DNA from: Rhodospirillaceae bacterium
GTDB taxonomy: Bacteria > Pseudomonadota > Alphaproteobacteria > UBA6615
Direction: 5' to 3'
DNA length: 64,000 nucleotides
Assembly (NCBI GenBank): GCA_018667335.1
Contig: JABIVD010000015.1
Location: forward strand, 62,001 to 126,000
Shown here in pieces: positions 9,133 to 17,138 of this stretch. The notes below the pieces were generated by a model. That model saw only the letters and a program-made list of their open reading frames with translations, made no database searches and was not told the DNA's origin. How positions within the stretch are numbered: position 1 is the first letter of the stretch; every line of letters begins with the position of its first letter. A program made the position numbers and the translations under genes.

Positions 9133-9885
9133 CTATTTCAGCTCGACACAGGTTCCGTCAGACGTATCGAAGGTCGCCCGGGCAAACACGCCCTGCGTGG
9201 CGCGCTCCTTGGCGAAGATCATCACGATGTTGGGTTCCATCCTAACGTTCTCGAGGCCCCGCTCGAAGTTGTCTTGGAGCGTCTGGACGGTCGGGTCGTT
9301 CAGTGTCGCAGTGCAGGCCACAGCCATATTGAAGTCGGCGACTTTGACGTTCGATCCTCGCGACGATTCGAAAAGGATAGTACGGCGGAAGGTTTCGCCG
9401 TTTTGCTGGACGTTGCCGTTCGCCAGATGCCAGCCTTTAAGTCTTCCAGGATAGGTGGGCAAAAGACTCTGATCACCGCCTCCGACCTGGCACTTGCCTT
9501 GGGCGACGGAAATGGGTGCGGGGGCTGCGCTGATTGGCCGACCGTTCGGGGCGAGAATGTTGATGTCGACGCGGAATATTCGTTTGTCGCTGATTGTGGC
9601 GTTCGGGGCACCCGGACGCGCGCGGACGATTTCCTTGCAGAACGCCTCGAACATCTGCGGCGCGGTCAGGCCGCGGTCCAGTGGGGCCGCGACTTCAATC
9701 GTCGTTGCGACGAGCCATTCAGACTCGATCTCGGACCAGACGATGTTACTGGCTCGCCACGTGCCATCGAGCGTGACGAAGTAATGTTCAGCATCGGCGT
9801 GAGCCGTCGGCGTGTGGAGCGCGGCGACCACGAAGATGAAGGCCGCGTACCACCCTGATTGTGGCCGAATCATATTCCAACGCAT
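9133..9885 (-). CDS. Hypothetical secreted protein, four cysteines
   Basis: Protein of 250 aa that I do not recognise. The N-terminus has a positive patch and hydrophobic run ending in PTAHADAEH, a good Sec signal peptide with AHA-type cleavage, so the mature form is expected in the periplasm. The rest is a mixed-composition globular domain with four cysteines (in AFCKEI, GKCQVG, VACTAT and GTCVEL), possibly two disulphides. It lies on the opposite strand between the DEXH helicase and pdeM, interrupting an otherwise conserved repair pair. The convergent gap to the helicase is only about 25 bases. Base composition is like its neighbours or slightly less GC-rich. Function unknown. Confidence 0.7.
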   Translation of the reverse strand: MRWNMIRPQSGWYAAFIFVVAALHTPTAHADAEHYFVTLDGTWRASNIVWSEIESEWLVATTIEVAAPLDRGLTAPQMFEAFCKEIVRARPGAPNATISDKRIFRVDINILAPNGRPISAAPAPISVAQGKCQVGGGDQSLLPTYPGRLKGWHLANGNVQQNGETFRRTILFESSRGSNVKVADFNMAVACTATLNDPTVQTLQDNFERGLENVRMEPNIVMIFAKERATQGVFARATFDTSDGTCVELK

Positions 9886-9972
9886 GCTTTACTGCCCTCG
9901 CAAATGGATGTCGTGTTTGCGTATTCACTCTAGCATGCTCGTCGTGAATAGCTGTCCGCAACACTCTCTTTA

Positions 9973-10725
9973 GTGATCCGAATACCAATGCCGCCAGTGA
10001 CACGGAGTACACGGGCGACCGCCGACATAGAACTCGGCGGCCAGCCAATCGTCCTCGACCATTCCGGTGCGGCATGGTTGCCGGACGGGGGCGACCTGCT
10101 GGTGGCCGATCTGCATTTTGAGAAGGGGTCCGCATTTGCTGCCCGGGGGCAGGGGCTGCTGCCGCCCTATGACACGGTCGAGACCCTGCGTCGGCTGGAG
10201 CGGGTTTGCGCGCGGGTGAAGCCGAAGCGTGTGATCTGCCTGGGCGACACCCTTCACGATGTGGCCGGAGAGGCGCGTATGGCCGAGGGAGACCGGCAGC
10301 GCCTGTCGCGGTTGGTCGCGGCACATGACTGGGTCTGGATCGCGGGCAACCATGACCCCGAACCGCCCGCGGCGATGGGCGGTGAGGTCATGCATGAACT
10401 GAAAATCGGTGACCTTGTGCTGCGCCATGACGTTGCGGAGGCCGACGCGGCCGCTGCGATCCCGGTTGGCGAGATATGTGGCCACTATCACCCCAAGGCG
10501 GCGGTGCGGGTGCGTGGGCGGCGTATTTCGGGGCGCTGCTTCGCGACCGACGGGCGTCGCCTCATCATGCCGGCGTTCGGCGCCTATACCGGGGGGCTGA
10601 ATGCCCGCGAACCGGCGATCGACGATCTCCTGTCGCCCCGGTTCCATGTGTATATGATCGGCCGCGCCGGGTTGTTCGCCTTCCGCCGCGACCAGCTACT
10701 GTCCGATCCTAAGCGGGCGGTGTGA
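9973..10725 (+). CDS. pdeM: Ligase-associated DNA damage response endonuclease PdeM
   Basis: Calcineurin-like metallophosphoesterase of about 245-250 aa. All the metal-binding blocks are seen in order: ADLHFEKG, LGDTLHD, GNHDPE and GHYHPK. The pattern and length match PdeM of the ligase-associated repair module. The first in-frame start is GTG 9973; ATG 9988 (MPPVTRST) is equally plausible. The partner helicase is at 6651, but the secreted-protein gene on the opposite strand separates them, so a shared transcript is unlikely here. The nuclease role comes from family knowledge, not from the sequence. Confidence 0.85.
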   Translation: MIRIPMPPVTRSTRATADIELGGQPIVLDHSGAAWLPDGGDLLVADLHFEKGSAFAARGQGLLPPYDTVETLRRLERVCARVKPKRVICLGDTLHDVAGEARMAEGDRQRLSRLVAAHDWVWIAGNHDPEPPAAMGGEVMHELKIGDLVLRHDVAEADAAAAIPVGEICGHYHPKAAVRVRGRRISGRCFATDGRRLIMPAFGAYTGGLNAREPAIDDLLSPRFHVYMIGRAGLFAFRRDQLLSDPKRAV

Positions 10726-10769
10726 CGTTGTAAGTTTGCCATCTGAGTACCTCTGGCAGAGTCTTCAGT

Positions 10770-10787
10770 TTGTTACCGCACCGTCAC
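10770..10787 (+). promoter_or_regulatory. Pho-box-like direct repeat upstream of the phoX gene
   Basis: Two 7-base repeats, TTGTTAC and CCGTCAC, are separated by exactly four bases. This is the 7+4+7 layout of PhoB boxes (CTGTCAY-N4-CTGTCAY). There are two mismatches in the first half and one in the second. A weaker third copy, CTTTCGC, follows at the same 11-base phase (10792-10798). The site lies about 72 bases before the PhoX ATG, where PhoB activates phosphate-starvation genes. Suggestive, not proven. Confidence 0.4.
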
Positions 10788-10858
10788 ATGGCTTTCGCCC
10801 GGTCTGGGTAAGCAGGGGCCGAACCTATTTGATACCCTGTGATCCCGGAGCGGACCTG

Positions 10859-12856
10859 ATGGCCAACGAACACACTGAATTTGCGACACGTGCCGACGCC
10901 TTTGAGGCGTCAGAGGACGTGCCCGCCAACTCCTCGCCCGCCAATACCTTCGGGAACGTGGTGCAAGCGCGGTATCTGGGCCGAAGAAGCTTGCTCAAAG
11001 GCATGACTGCCGTCGCGGCGATCACGACCGTTGCGACACCGATGAGCATGCTGATTTCACGGGCAGCACACGCCGCGGCAAGGCCTTTTACATTTGATGA
11101 AATAGAACATGGCATCGACGAGACCCACCATGTGGCACCGGGTTACAGCGCCGATGTCCTGATCCGCTGGGGCGATCCGGTGCTGGCGGGCGCGGTGAAA
11201 TTCGATCCGGCCGGCCAGAGCGCCGCCGCCCAGGTAAGCCAGTTCGGCTACAACAATGACTTCGTCGGCTACGCCGCGCTGCCGTTTGGATCACAGAACC
11301 CCGAGCGTGCCCTGCTCTGCGTCAATCACGAATACACCAATGAAGAGGTGATGTTCCCGGGCATCGCCCGGCAGGACATGATCGGCTTCCGGGACATGAC
11401 CCGGGCGCTGGTGGACATCGAGATCGCGGCCCATGGCGGGTCGATCGTGCAGGTTGAGAAGGTCGACGACAAATGGCGGGTGAGCGAAGACCGCACCCTT
11501 AACCGGCGGATCACGGCGAACACGCCGATGCGCCTGTCGGGCCCCGCGGCGGGGCATGCTCGCATGAAGACCCGTGCGGACCGGACGGGTACCAGCGTGC
11601 GCGGCACGTTCAACAATTGCGCCGGTGGGATGACGCCGTGGGGCACCTATCTGATGGCCGAGGAAAACTTCAACGGCTATTTCTGGGGAAAGTTGTCCCA
11701 GAATCATCCCGAGGCCCGCAACTACAAGCGCTATGGCCTGCCGGGCAAATGGTACGCCTGGGGCAAGTATTACGACCGCTTCGATGTGGCAAAGGAGCCG
11801 AATGAGGCCAATCGGTTCGGCTGGGTTGTCGAGGTCGATCCCTATGACCCCAATTCGACTCCGGTGAAGCGGACGGCGATGGGGCGCTTCAAACATGAGG
11901 GCGCGGAGACGATCATCAACAAGGACGGTCGTCTGGTCGTCTATCAGGGCGACGATCAGCGCTTCGACTATCTCTACAAATTCGTCACCGCCGGCCGCTA
12001 CGACCCGAACAACCGGGCGGCAAACCGCGACTTGCTCGACAGCGGCACATTGTTTGTCGCGCGGTTCGATGCGGATGGCAGCCTGACCTGGCTGCCACTG
12101 GTCTTCGGTGCCGGTCCGCTGACATCGGCGAACGGCTTTGGCAGCCAGGCCGATGTCCTGATCGAGACCCGACGCGCGGCCGATCTTCTCGAGGCGACCC
12201 CGATGGACCGGCCTGAAGACGTCAACCCGAACCCGTTGACGGACAAGGTCTATGTCATGCTGACCAACAATTCGAAGCGGAAGGTCGGCGACGAGAATGC
12301 GGCCAACCCGCGCGGGCCGAACACTTTCGGGCATATCGTTGAGTTGAGCCCGCCCGACGGAGACCACGGCGCGCTGACGTTCGGTTGGGATATCCTGGTG
12401 CTGGCGGGTGATCCCGAGAAGCCGGGGGCGGGCGCGAAATGGGGCCCGGAGACATCCCGGAACGGCTGGTTCGGATCCCCCGACAATTGTGCGATCGACG
12501 GGCAGGGTCGGTTGTGGGTCTCCACGGACCAGGGCTCAAAATGGCCGAAGACCGGCACAGCTGACGGCCTTTGGGCGATGGAGACCGAGGGTGCAGCGCG
12601 AGGCAGCGGCCGGATGTTCTTTCGTGTTCCCGTGGGTGCGGAGATGTGCGGCCCGCAATTCGCGCCCGACGACAAGACGCTGTTCGTGGCGGTACAGCAT
12701 GTAGCTGTAGACGGTGCCAAGGCCTGGCCGCCGTTCGGCCGGGACTCGTCCTATGTGGATCCCGCGACCCGGTGGCCGGATTTCGATCCGAATATGCCGC
12801 CGCGGCCATCGGTCGTGGCGATCACCAAGGATGATGGTGGCGAGATCGGGAGTTAA
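10859..12856 (+). CDS. PhoX-family alkaline phosphatase (DUF839), Tat-exported
   Basis: Periplasmic calcium/iron-dependent phosphatase of the PhoX family, about 665 aa, that would release phosphate from organic esters. Seen: a twin-arginine signal GRRSLLKGM followed by a hydrophobic run ending in RAAHAA, then PhoX-type segments such as ALLCVNHEYTNEE, GGMTPWGTYLMAEEN, GRFKHEGAE and a C-terminal SPDNCAIDGQGRLWV block. The frame is open to 10736, but ATG 10859 has a CGGAG seven bases upstream and begins the expected Tat leader. A Pho-box-like repeat lies upstream. The last four bases overlap the end of convergent ctaA. Confidence 0.9.
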   Translation: MANEHTEFATRADAFEASEDVPANSSPANTFGNVVQARYLGRRSLLKGMTAVAAITTVATPMSMLISRAAHAAARPFTFDEIEHGIDETHHVAPGYSADVLIRWGDPVLAGAVKFDPAGQSAAAQVSQFGYNNDFVGYAALPFGSQNPERALLCVNHEYTNEEVMFPGIARQDMIGFRDMTRALVDIEIAAHGGSIVQVEKVDDKWRVSEDRTLNRRITANTPMRLSGPAAGHARMKTRADRTGTSVRGTFNNCAGGMTPWGTYLMAEENFNGYFWGKLSQNHPEARNYKRYGLPGKWYAWGKYYDRFDVAKEPNEANRFGWVVEVDPYDPNSTPVKRTAMGRFKHEGAETIINKDGRLVVYQGDDQRFDYLYKFVTAGRYDPNNRAANRDLLDSGTLFVARFDADGSLTWLPLVFGAGPLTSANGFGSQADVLIETRRAADLLEATPMDRPEDVNPNPLTDKVYVMLTNNSKRKVGDENAANPRGPNTFGHIVELSPPDGDHGALTFGWDILVLAGDPEKPGAGAKWGPETSRNGWFGSPDNCAIDGQGRLWVSTDQGSKWPKTGTADGLWAMETEGAARGSGRMFFRVPVGAEMCGPQFAPDDKTLFVAVQHVAVDGAKAWPPFGRDSSYVDPATRWPDFDPNMPPRPSVVAITKDDGGEIGS

Positions 12857-13953
12857 TTTCGGAAACCAGGACTTCGCGTGCTGTGGACCTGGGCGGTGCC
12901 ACGCAGTTCGTGGACGAACCACAGGATCATTGTGAACAGCAGCACCGCACCCGCCTGATGGGTGGCCGCAGCGTATACGGGCACCACCAGCAACAGCGTT
13001 GTGATGCCGAGAGCAACCTGAAGGGCCGCCATCGCCATCAGCACATTTGCGACCATGCGTGCCCGCGGGGTGAGGGCCAGCCAGCGGCTGCGCCACCACA
13101 AGGCCGCAACGGCGATCAGGCTGACGATGGCCAGCACCCGGTGATGAAACTGGATCGTTCCGTGGTCCTCGAACGGGGCGGCGGGGTGATCGAAATAGCC
13201 CGGCGGCAGGATCGATCCATCCATCAACGGGAAGCTGTTGAAGATGAGGCCCGCGTCGGTGCCGGCGACGAACGCGCCGGACAGAATCGTCAATGCGATT
13301 AGTCCCGACGCCAGAAGGGCCAGGTACCGGACCTGCACACCCAGCCGGTCGGCGATTGTGACCGGGCTTGCGAAGATCAGTGAAAGCCCCGTCCAAACGA
13401 GGGCGGCGTAGATCAGGAAGGCGAGGGACAGATGTGCGGCCAGCCGGTACTGGCTGACCTCGGGGATGTCGACAAGCCCGCTGCGCACCATGTACCAGCC
13501 GAGCGCGCCCTGCGCCCCGCCGAGCAGGAACAGCAGGACCAGGCGTGGCACCAGGGACTTTCGAACCCGGCCCCGGATCAGGAACCAGACGAAGGGAAGA
13601 AAGAACACCAGCCCGATCAGCCGTCCCCAGAGGCGGTGCACATACTCCCACCAGAAGATGGCGCGGAACTCGGCCAGGGTCATGCCGGCGTTGACTTCTA
13701 GATACTGCGGTGTCGCCCGGTACAGGTCGTACAGCCGCTCCCAGGCGGCATCGGACAGCGGCGGCAGGAAGCCCATCACGGGCCGCCATTCCACGATCGA
13801 AAGCCCCGAGCCGGTCAGCCGCGTGATCCCGCCGATCACCACCATGGCCAGCACCATGCCGGCGCAGACCATCAGCCACAGACCTATCGCGCGGTCATTG
13901 ACGCGCTGCCGGGGGGCGGTGAATTCGCCGGTGGTGGTTGCGGTGGTGGTCAT
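12853..13953 (-). CDS. ctaA: Heme A synthase (CtaA/COX15 type)
   Basis: Inner-membrane enzyme of 366 aa that oxidises heme O to heme A for cytochrome c oxidase. Seen: about eight membrane segments, the ITRLTGSGLSIVEW block after the first, the conserved WWEYVHRLWGR histidine, HLSLAF, QFHHRVLA and a final ATHQAGA histidine. The length and absence of a cysteine pair in the first loop fit the alphaproteobacterial (class 2) CtaA. It indicates an aa3-type oxidase, so aerobic respiration. It follows korB on the same strand, but a strong hairpin lies between them. The 3' end overlaps convergent phoX by four bases. Confidence 0.95.
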   Translation of the reverse strand: MTTTATTTGEFTAPRQRVNDRAIGLWLMVCAGMVLAMVVIGGITRLTGSGLSIVEWRPVMGFLPPLSDAAWERLYDLYRATPQYLEVNAGMTLAEFRAIFWWEYVHRLWGRLIGLVFFLPFVWFLIRGRVRKSLVPRLVLLFLLGGAQGALGWYMVRSGLVDIPEVSQYRLAAHLSLAFLIYAALVWTGLSLIFASPVTIADRLGVQVRYLALLASGLIALTILSGAFVAGTDAGLIFNSFPLMDGSILPPGYFDHPAAPFEDHGTIQFHHRVLAIVSLIAVAALWWRSRWLALTPRARMVANVLMAMAALQVALGITTLLLVVPVYAAATHQAGAVLLFTMILWFVHELRGTAQVHSTRSPGFRN

Positions 13954-14022
13954 GATCTCGCGTCAGCTGCCCAACGAACGTAGGGCAATCTGATGCGTCA
14001 CGGAGGTGGGGGCAAGCCGCCG

Positions 14023-14056
14023 CGCCCATCGGTCGCAGGATCGCGACCGATGGGCG
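14023..14056. repeat. Perfect 14-bp inverted repeat between korB and ctaA
   Basis: Arms 14023-14036 and 14043-14056 are perfectly complementary, with a six-base loop AGGATC. The hairpin is very GC-rich but has no T-tract on either side, so it is not a standard intrinsic terminator. It sits between the korB stop and the ctaA start on the minus strand, and could limit read-through or stabilise the korAB message end. Confidence 0.6.
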
Positions 14057-14091
14057 GGACAGGGTTTGGGCCTGGCGTACCTGGTTCGGGG

Positions 14092-15117
14092 CTACTCGAC
14101 AGTCCAGGTCTGGCCGCGCCGCAGCAGAGAGTTGAGATCCGCCTTGTCGGCGTCTTTGGTTGCTTGCGCGATCTGGGCATGCACCGAGGCTTCGTAAGTC
14201 GGCGCAGGTTCAGCGTAGAGAACGCCGAGTGCCACCGGATAGTCTGGCGGATCCATTTGGGCCAGCATCGTTGCCAGGCCACGATTCGTCTCGTCGTGCA
14301 CCGCAATGTCATCGACGGTGATGCCGTTTTCGCCGAGCGTCACCACTTCGAGGCGCATTTCGTCCTTGTTCAGGATCAGGCCTTTCGACTTGTCCGTGCC
14401 GAACAGCAGGGGCTCGCCATGCTCGACGTGAATCTGCATTTCGTCCTGCACGCTCTTCTCGGTGAAGTGCTTGAAGACGCCGTCATTGTAGACAATGCAG
14501 TTCTGGAAGATTTCGACGAAGGACGCGCCCTTGTGTTTGTAGGCGCGCTTGAGGACTTCCGGCAAATGCTTCTGCAGGATGTCTGACGAGCGGGCGATGA
14601 ATGTGCCGCCGACGCCGAGCGCGAACTGTGCAGCCGAGACCGGGTTGTCGATCGATCCGAGCGGGGTCGACGGGGACTTGGTGCCGATCTTGGACGTGGG
14701 CGAGTACTGGCCCTTGGTGAGGCCGTAGATCTGGTTGTTGAAGAGCAGGATCTGCAAATCAACGTTGCGGCGGATCACGTGCATCGTGTGATTGCCGCCG
14801 ATCGACAGCATGTCACCATCGCCGCCGACGACCCAGACGTCGAGTTCGGGATTGGCGAGCTTCACACCCGATGCCACTGCTGGCGAGCGGCCGTGGATCG
14901 TGTGGAAACCGTAGGTCTCCATGTAATAGGGGAAGCGCGCTGCGCAGCCGATGCCGGACACGAAGACCGTGTTCTTGGGGTCGGCCTCCAGCTGGGCCAG
15001 CGTGTTCTGGACACCCTTGAGGATGGCGTAGTCGCCACAGCCAGGGCACCAGCGAACCTCCTGGTCGGTCGCGAAATCGCGGGCCGTCAGTTTTTCCGGG
15101 GGGCTTTGGACGTTCAT
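14092..15117 (-). CDS. korB: 2-oxoacid:ferredoxin oxidoreductase, beta subunit (KorB)
   Basis: TPP-binding subunit of a 2-oxoglutarate-type ferredoxin oxidoreductase, 341 aa. Seen: RWCPGCGDYAIL and GIGCAAR (cluster cysteines), the TPP/Mg motif GGDGDM followed by NNQIYGLTKGQ, and the later cysteine in FQNCIVYND. With KorA it oxidatively decarboxylates a 2-oxoacid to acyl-CoA and passes electrons to ferredoxin. The frame is open further upstream into korA, but ATG 15117 gives the expected MNVQSPPEKL N-terminus. It starts one base after the korA stop (TAGAATG), so the two are translationally coupled. Substrate preference (2-oxoglutarate) is inferred from the family. Confidence 0.93.
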   Translation of the reverse strand: MNVQSPPEKLTARDFATDQEVRWCPGCGDYAILKGVQNTLAQLEADPKNTVFVSGIGCAARFPYYMETYGFHTIHGRSPAVASGVKLANPELDVWVVGGDGDMLSIGGNHTMHVIRRNVDLQILLFNNQIYGLTKGQYSPTSKIGTKSPSTPLGSIDNPVSAAQFALGVGGTFIARSSDILQKHLPEVLKRAYKHKGASFVEIFQNCIVYNDGVFKHFTEKSVQDEMQIHVEHGEPLLFGTDKSKGLILNKDEMRLEVVTLGENGITVDDIAVHDETNRGLATMLAQMDPPDYPVALGVLYAEPAPTYEASVHAQIAQATKDADKADLNSLLRRGQTWTVE

Positions 15118-15118
15118 T

Positions 15119-16987
15119 CTACTTCTCCAGCCGGGCGCGGATTGCGTCTTCGAGTTCGCCGATGAGGAACGGCTTGCCGTTGACTTTGTTGTGCCCTTCA
15201 GCGGGCAACAGGAATTGGTCACGCAACAGGGTGCGCAACTGACCGGTGTTCATCTCGGGCACCAGAATCTGGTCGAAGGTGCCGAGAAGTTCTCCGAGGT
15301 TGCGCGGCAGCGGCCAGATGTAGCGCAGGTGAATCTGAGCCACGTCCAGTCCCTCGTCGCGCATGTTGTTGACGGCCCGGTTGATTGGCCCGTAGGTCGA
15401 CCCCCAGCCGACGACCGCCAGCTTGGCTCCGGCCTCGCCGACTTCGATCGTCTGTTCCGGGATGTCGTTGGCGATGCCAAGAACCTTGGCCGCGCGCACG
15501 TCGGTCATCTTCTGATGGTTTTCCGGGTCGTAGGAAATATGACCGCTGTCATAGGAGCGCTCGATGCCGCCGATCCGATGCATCAGGTCCGGCGTGCCCG
15601 GCTTGACCCATGGGCGCGCGAGAGTCTCTCCGTCGCGCATGAAGGGTTGGAAGTTCTCGGGATCGGTGCGGAACTCGACGTCGAAACGTTCAGCGTCCGC
15701 GGCATCCGGAATGAGCCAGGGCTCGGACGCGTTGGTGATGTAGCCGTCAGTCAGGACCATCACCGGGGTCATGTACTTCGTGGCGATGCGGACGGCCTCG
15801 ATGGCCACCTCGTAGCCATCGGACGGCGTCGAGACCGAAATCACAGGCATCGGTGCGTCGCCGTTGCGGCCATACACGGCTTGATAGAGGTCCGACTGTT
15901 CGGTCTTCGTCGGCAGGCCGGTCGACGGGCCCGCACGCTGCGAGTTGATCACGACCAGGGGCAGCTCGGTGGCGATGGCCAGGCCAATCGCCTCCATCTT
16001 CAGCGCGATGCCCGGGCCGGAGCTCGAGGTGATGCCGAGCGCGCCGGCATAGGATGCGCCGATGGCGGCGGCGGCGGCGGCAATCTCGTCTTCCGCCTGG
16101 AAGGTCACAACGCCGAATTCTTTCATCCGCGCCAACTGGTGCAGCAGGGCGGAGGCCGGCGTGATCGGATAAGAGCAGAAGGCGATTTTCAAGTCGGCGA
16201 GCAGGGAGCCCGCAAGCAGCCCGAGCGAAACCGATTCTCCACCGGTGATCGTCCGGTACAGGCCCGGTTCGATCGTCGCGGATTCGACTTCGTACGTGCC
16301 GAGTTCGGCTGGCATTTCGGCTGTCTCGCCAAACGCATGGCCCGCATTGAGCGCCGCGATGTTGGCTTTGGCGATGTCGGGTTGTTTGGCGAATTTGGTT
16401 TCAAGCCAATCGATCGAGGCCTGCCGCTTGCGTCCATACATCCAGTAAACGACGCCCAGCGCCCACATGTTCTTGGACCGCAGCGCTTCCTTGTTCGACA
16501 GCCCGAATTCCTTCACGGCCTCGACCGTGAGGCGGGACATGTCGATCTTGACCAGGCGGTAGCCTTCGAGGCTGTCATTTTCGAGCGGGTTTTCCTCGTA
16601 GCCGGCTTTGGTCAGGTTGCGGGCGGTGAACGCGCCGGAATCGGCGATCACAATGCCGTTGGGCTTCACGTCCGCGAGGTTGGTCACGAGGGCGGCGGGG
16701 TTCATCACCACCAGCACGTCGAGCAGATCGCCCGAGGTCATGATCTTGCGCGCACCAAAATTGATCTGGAATGCCGAGACGCCGAAGGTCGTGCCGGCAG
16801 GCGCGCGAATTTCAGCGGGGAAATCGGGGAACGTGGCCAAGTCATTGCCGGCGATCGCCGCCGTCATGGTGAAGTGGCTACCGGTCAGCTGCATGCCGTC
16901 GCCGGAGTCTCCTGCAAATCGTACGACCGCGGATTCAACTTCCTGGCGGCCTTCATCCGACCGCTCGGCGGTCGCTACTTCAGACAT
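15119..16987 (-). CDS. korA: 2-oxoacid:ferredoxin oxidoreductase, fused gamma-alpha subunit (KorA)
   Basis: Partner of KorB, 622 aa. The N-terminal part (about 1-200) is the gamma domain (FAGDSGDGMQLTG, FPAEIRAPAGTTFGVSAF). The rest is the alpha domain with the diagnostic YPITPAS motif, ITSSSGPGIALK, and RAGPSTGLPTKTEQ. No ferredoxin-like cluster domain is present, so an outside ferredoxin is needed. The start ATG is preceded by GGAAGGAA. Such two-subunit enzymes occur in aerobes, where they can replace or bypass 2-oxoglutarate dehydrogenase. The ferredoxin reductase gene just upstream on the same strand fits electron transfer to or from NADP(H). Confidence 0.93.
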   Translation of the reverse strand: MSEVATAERSDEGRQEVESAVVRFAGDSGDGMQLTGSHFTMTAAIAGNDLATFPDFPAEIRAPAGTTFGVSAFQINFGARKIMTSGDLLDVLVVMNPAALVTNLADVKPNGIVIADSGAFTARNLTKAGYEENPLENDSLEGYRLVKIDMSRLTVEAVKEFGLSNKEALRSKNMWALGVVYWMYGRKRQASIDWLETKFAKQPDIAKANIAALNAGHAFGETAEMPAELGTYEVESATIEPGLYRTITGGESVSLGLLAGSLLADLKIAFCSYPITPASALLHQLARMKEFGVVTFQAEDEIAAAAAAIGASYAGALGITSSSGPGIALKMEAIGLAIATELPLVVINSQRAGPSTGLPTKTEQSDLYQAVYGRNGDAPMPVISVSTPSDGYEVAIEAVRIATKYMTPVMVLTDGYITNASEPWLIPDAADAERFDVEFRTDPENFQPFMRDGETLARPWVKPGTPDLMHRIGGIERSYDSGHISYDPENHQKMTDVRAAKVLGIANDIPEQTIEVGEAGAKLAVVGWGSTYGPINRAVNNMRDEGLDVAQIHLRYIWPLPRNLGELLGTFDQILVPEMNTGQLRTLLRDQFLLPAEGHNKVNGKPFLIGELEDAIRARLEK

Positions 16988-17138
16988 CGGGTATTTCCTT
17001 CCCGTAAATACGGTTTTGAATTCAGATTAATGTACGGATGCACGCAACCATTGTTGCGCGGCGCTACATTCATCCGCCTGCATGTTCGTTTCAAGCATAA
17101 ACTGGCCTATTGCGAGCCCAACTAAGGTGTTTTGTCGG

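Noticed and set aside
15191..17125. Open 644-codon frame on the plus strand opposite korA
   Set aside because: It mirrors korA in a GC-rich region; no domain is recognisable and korA is certain on the minus strand.
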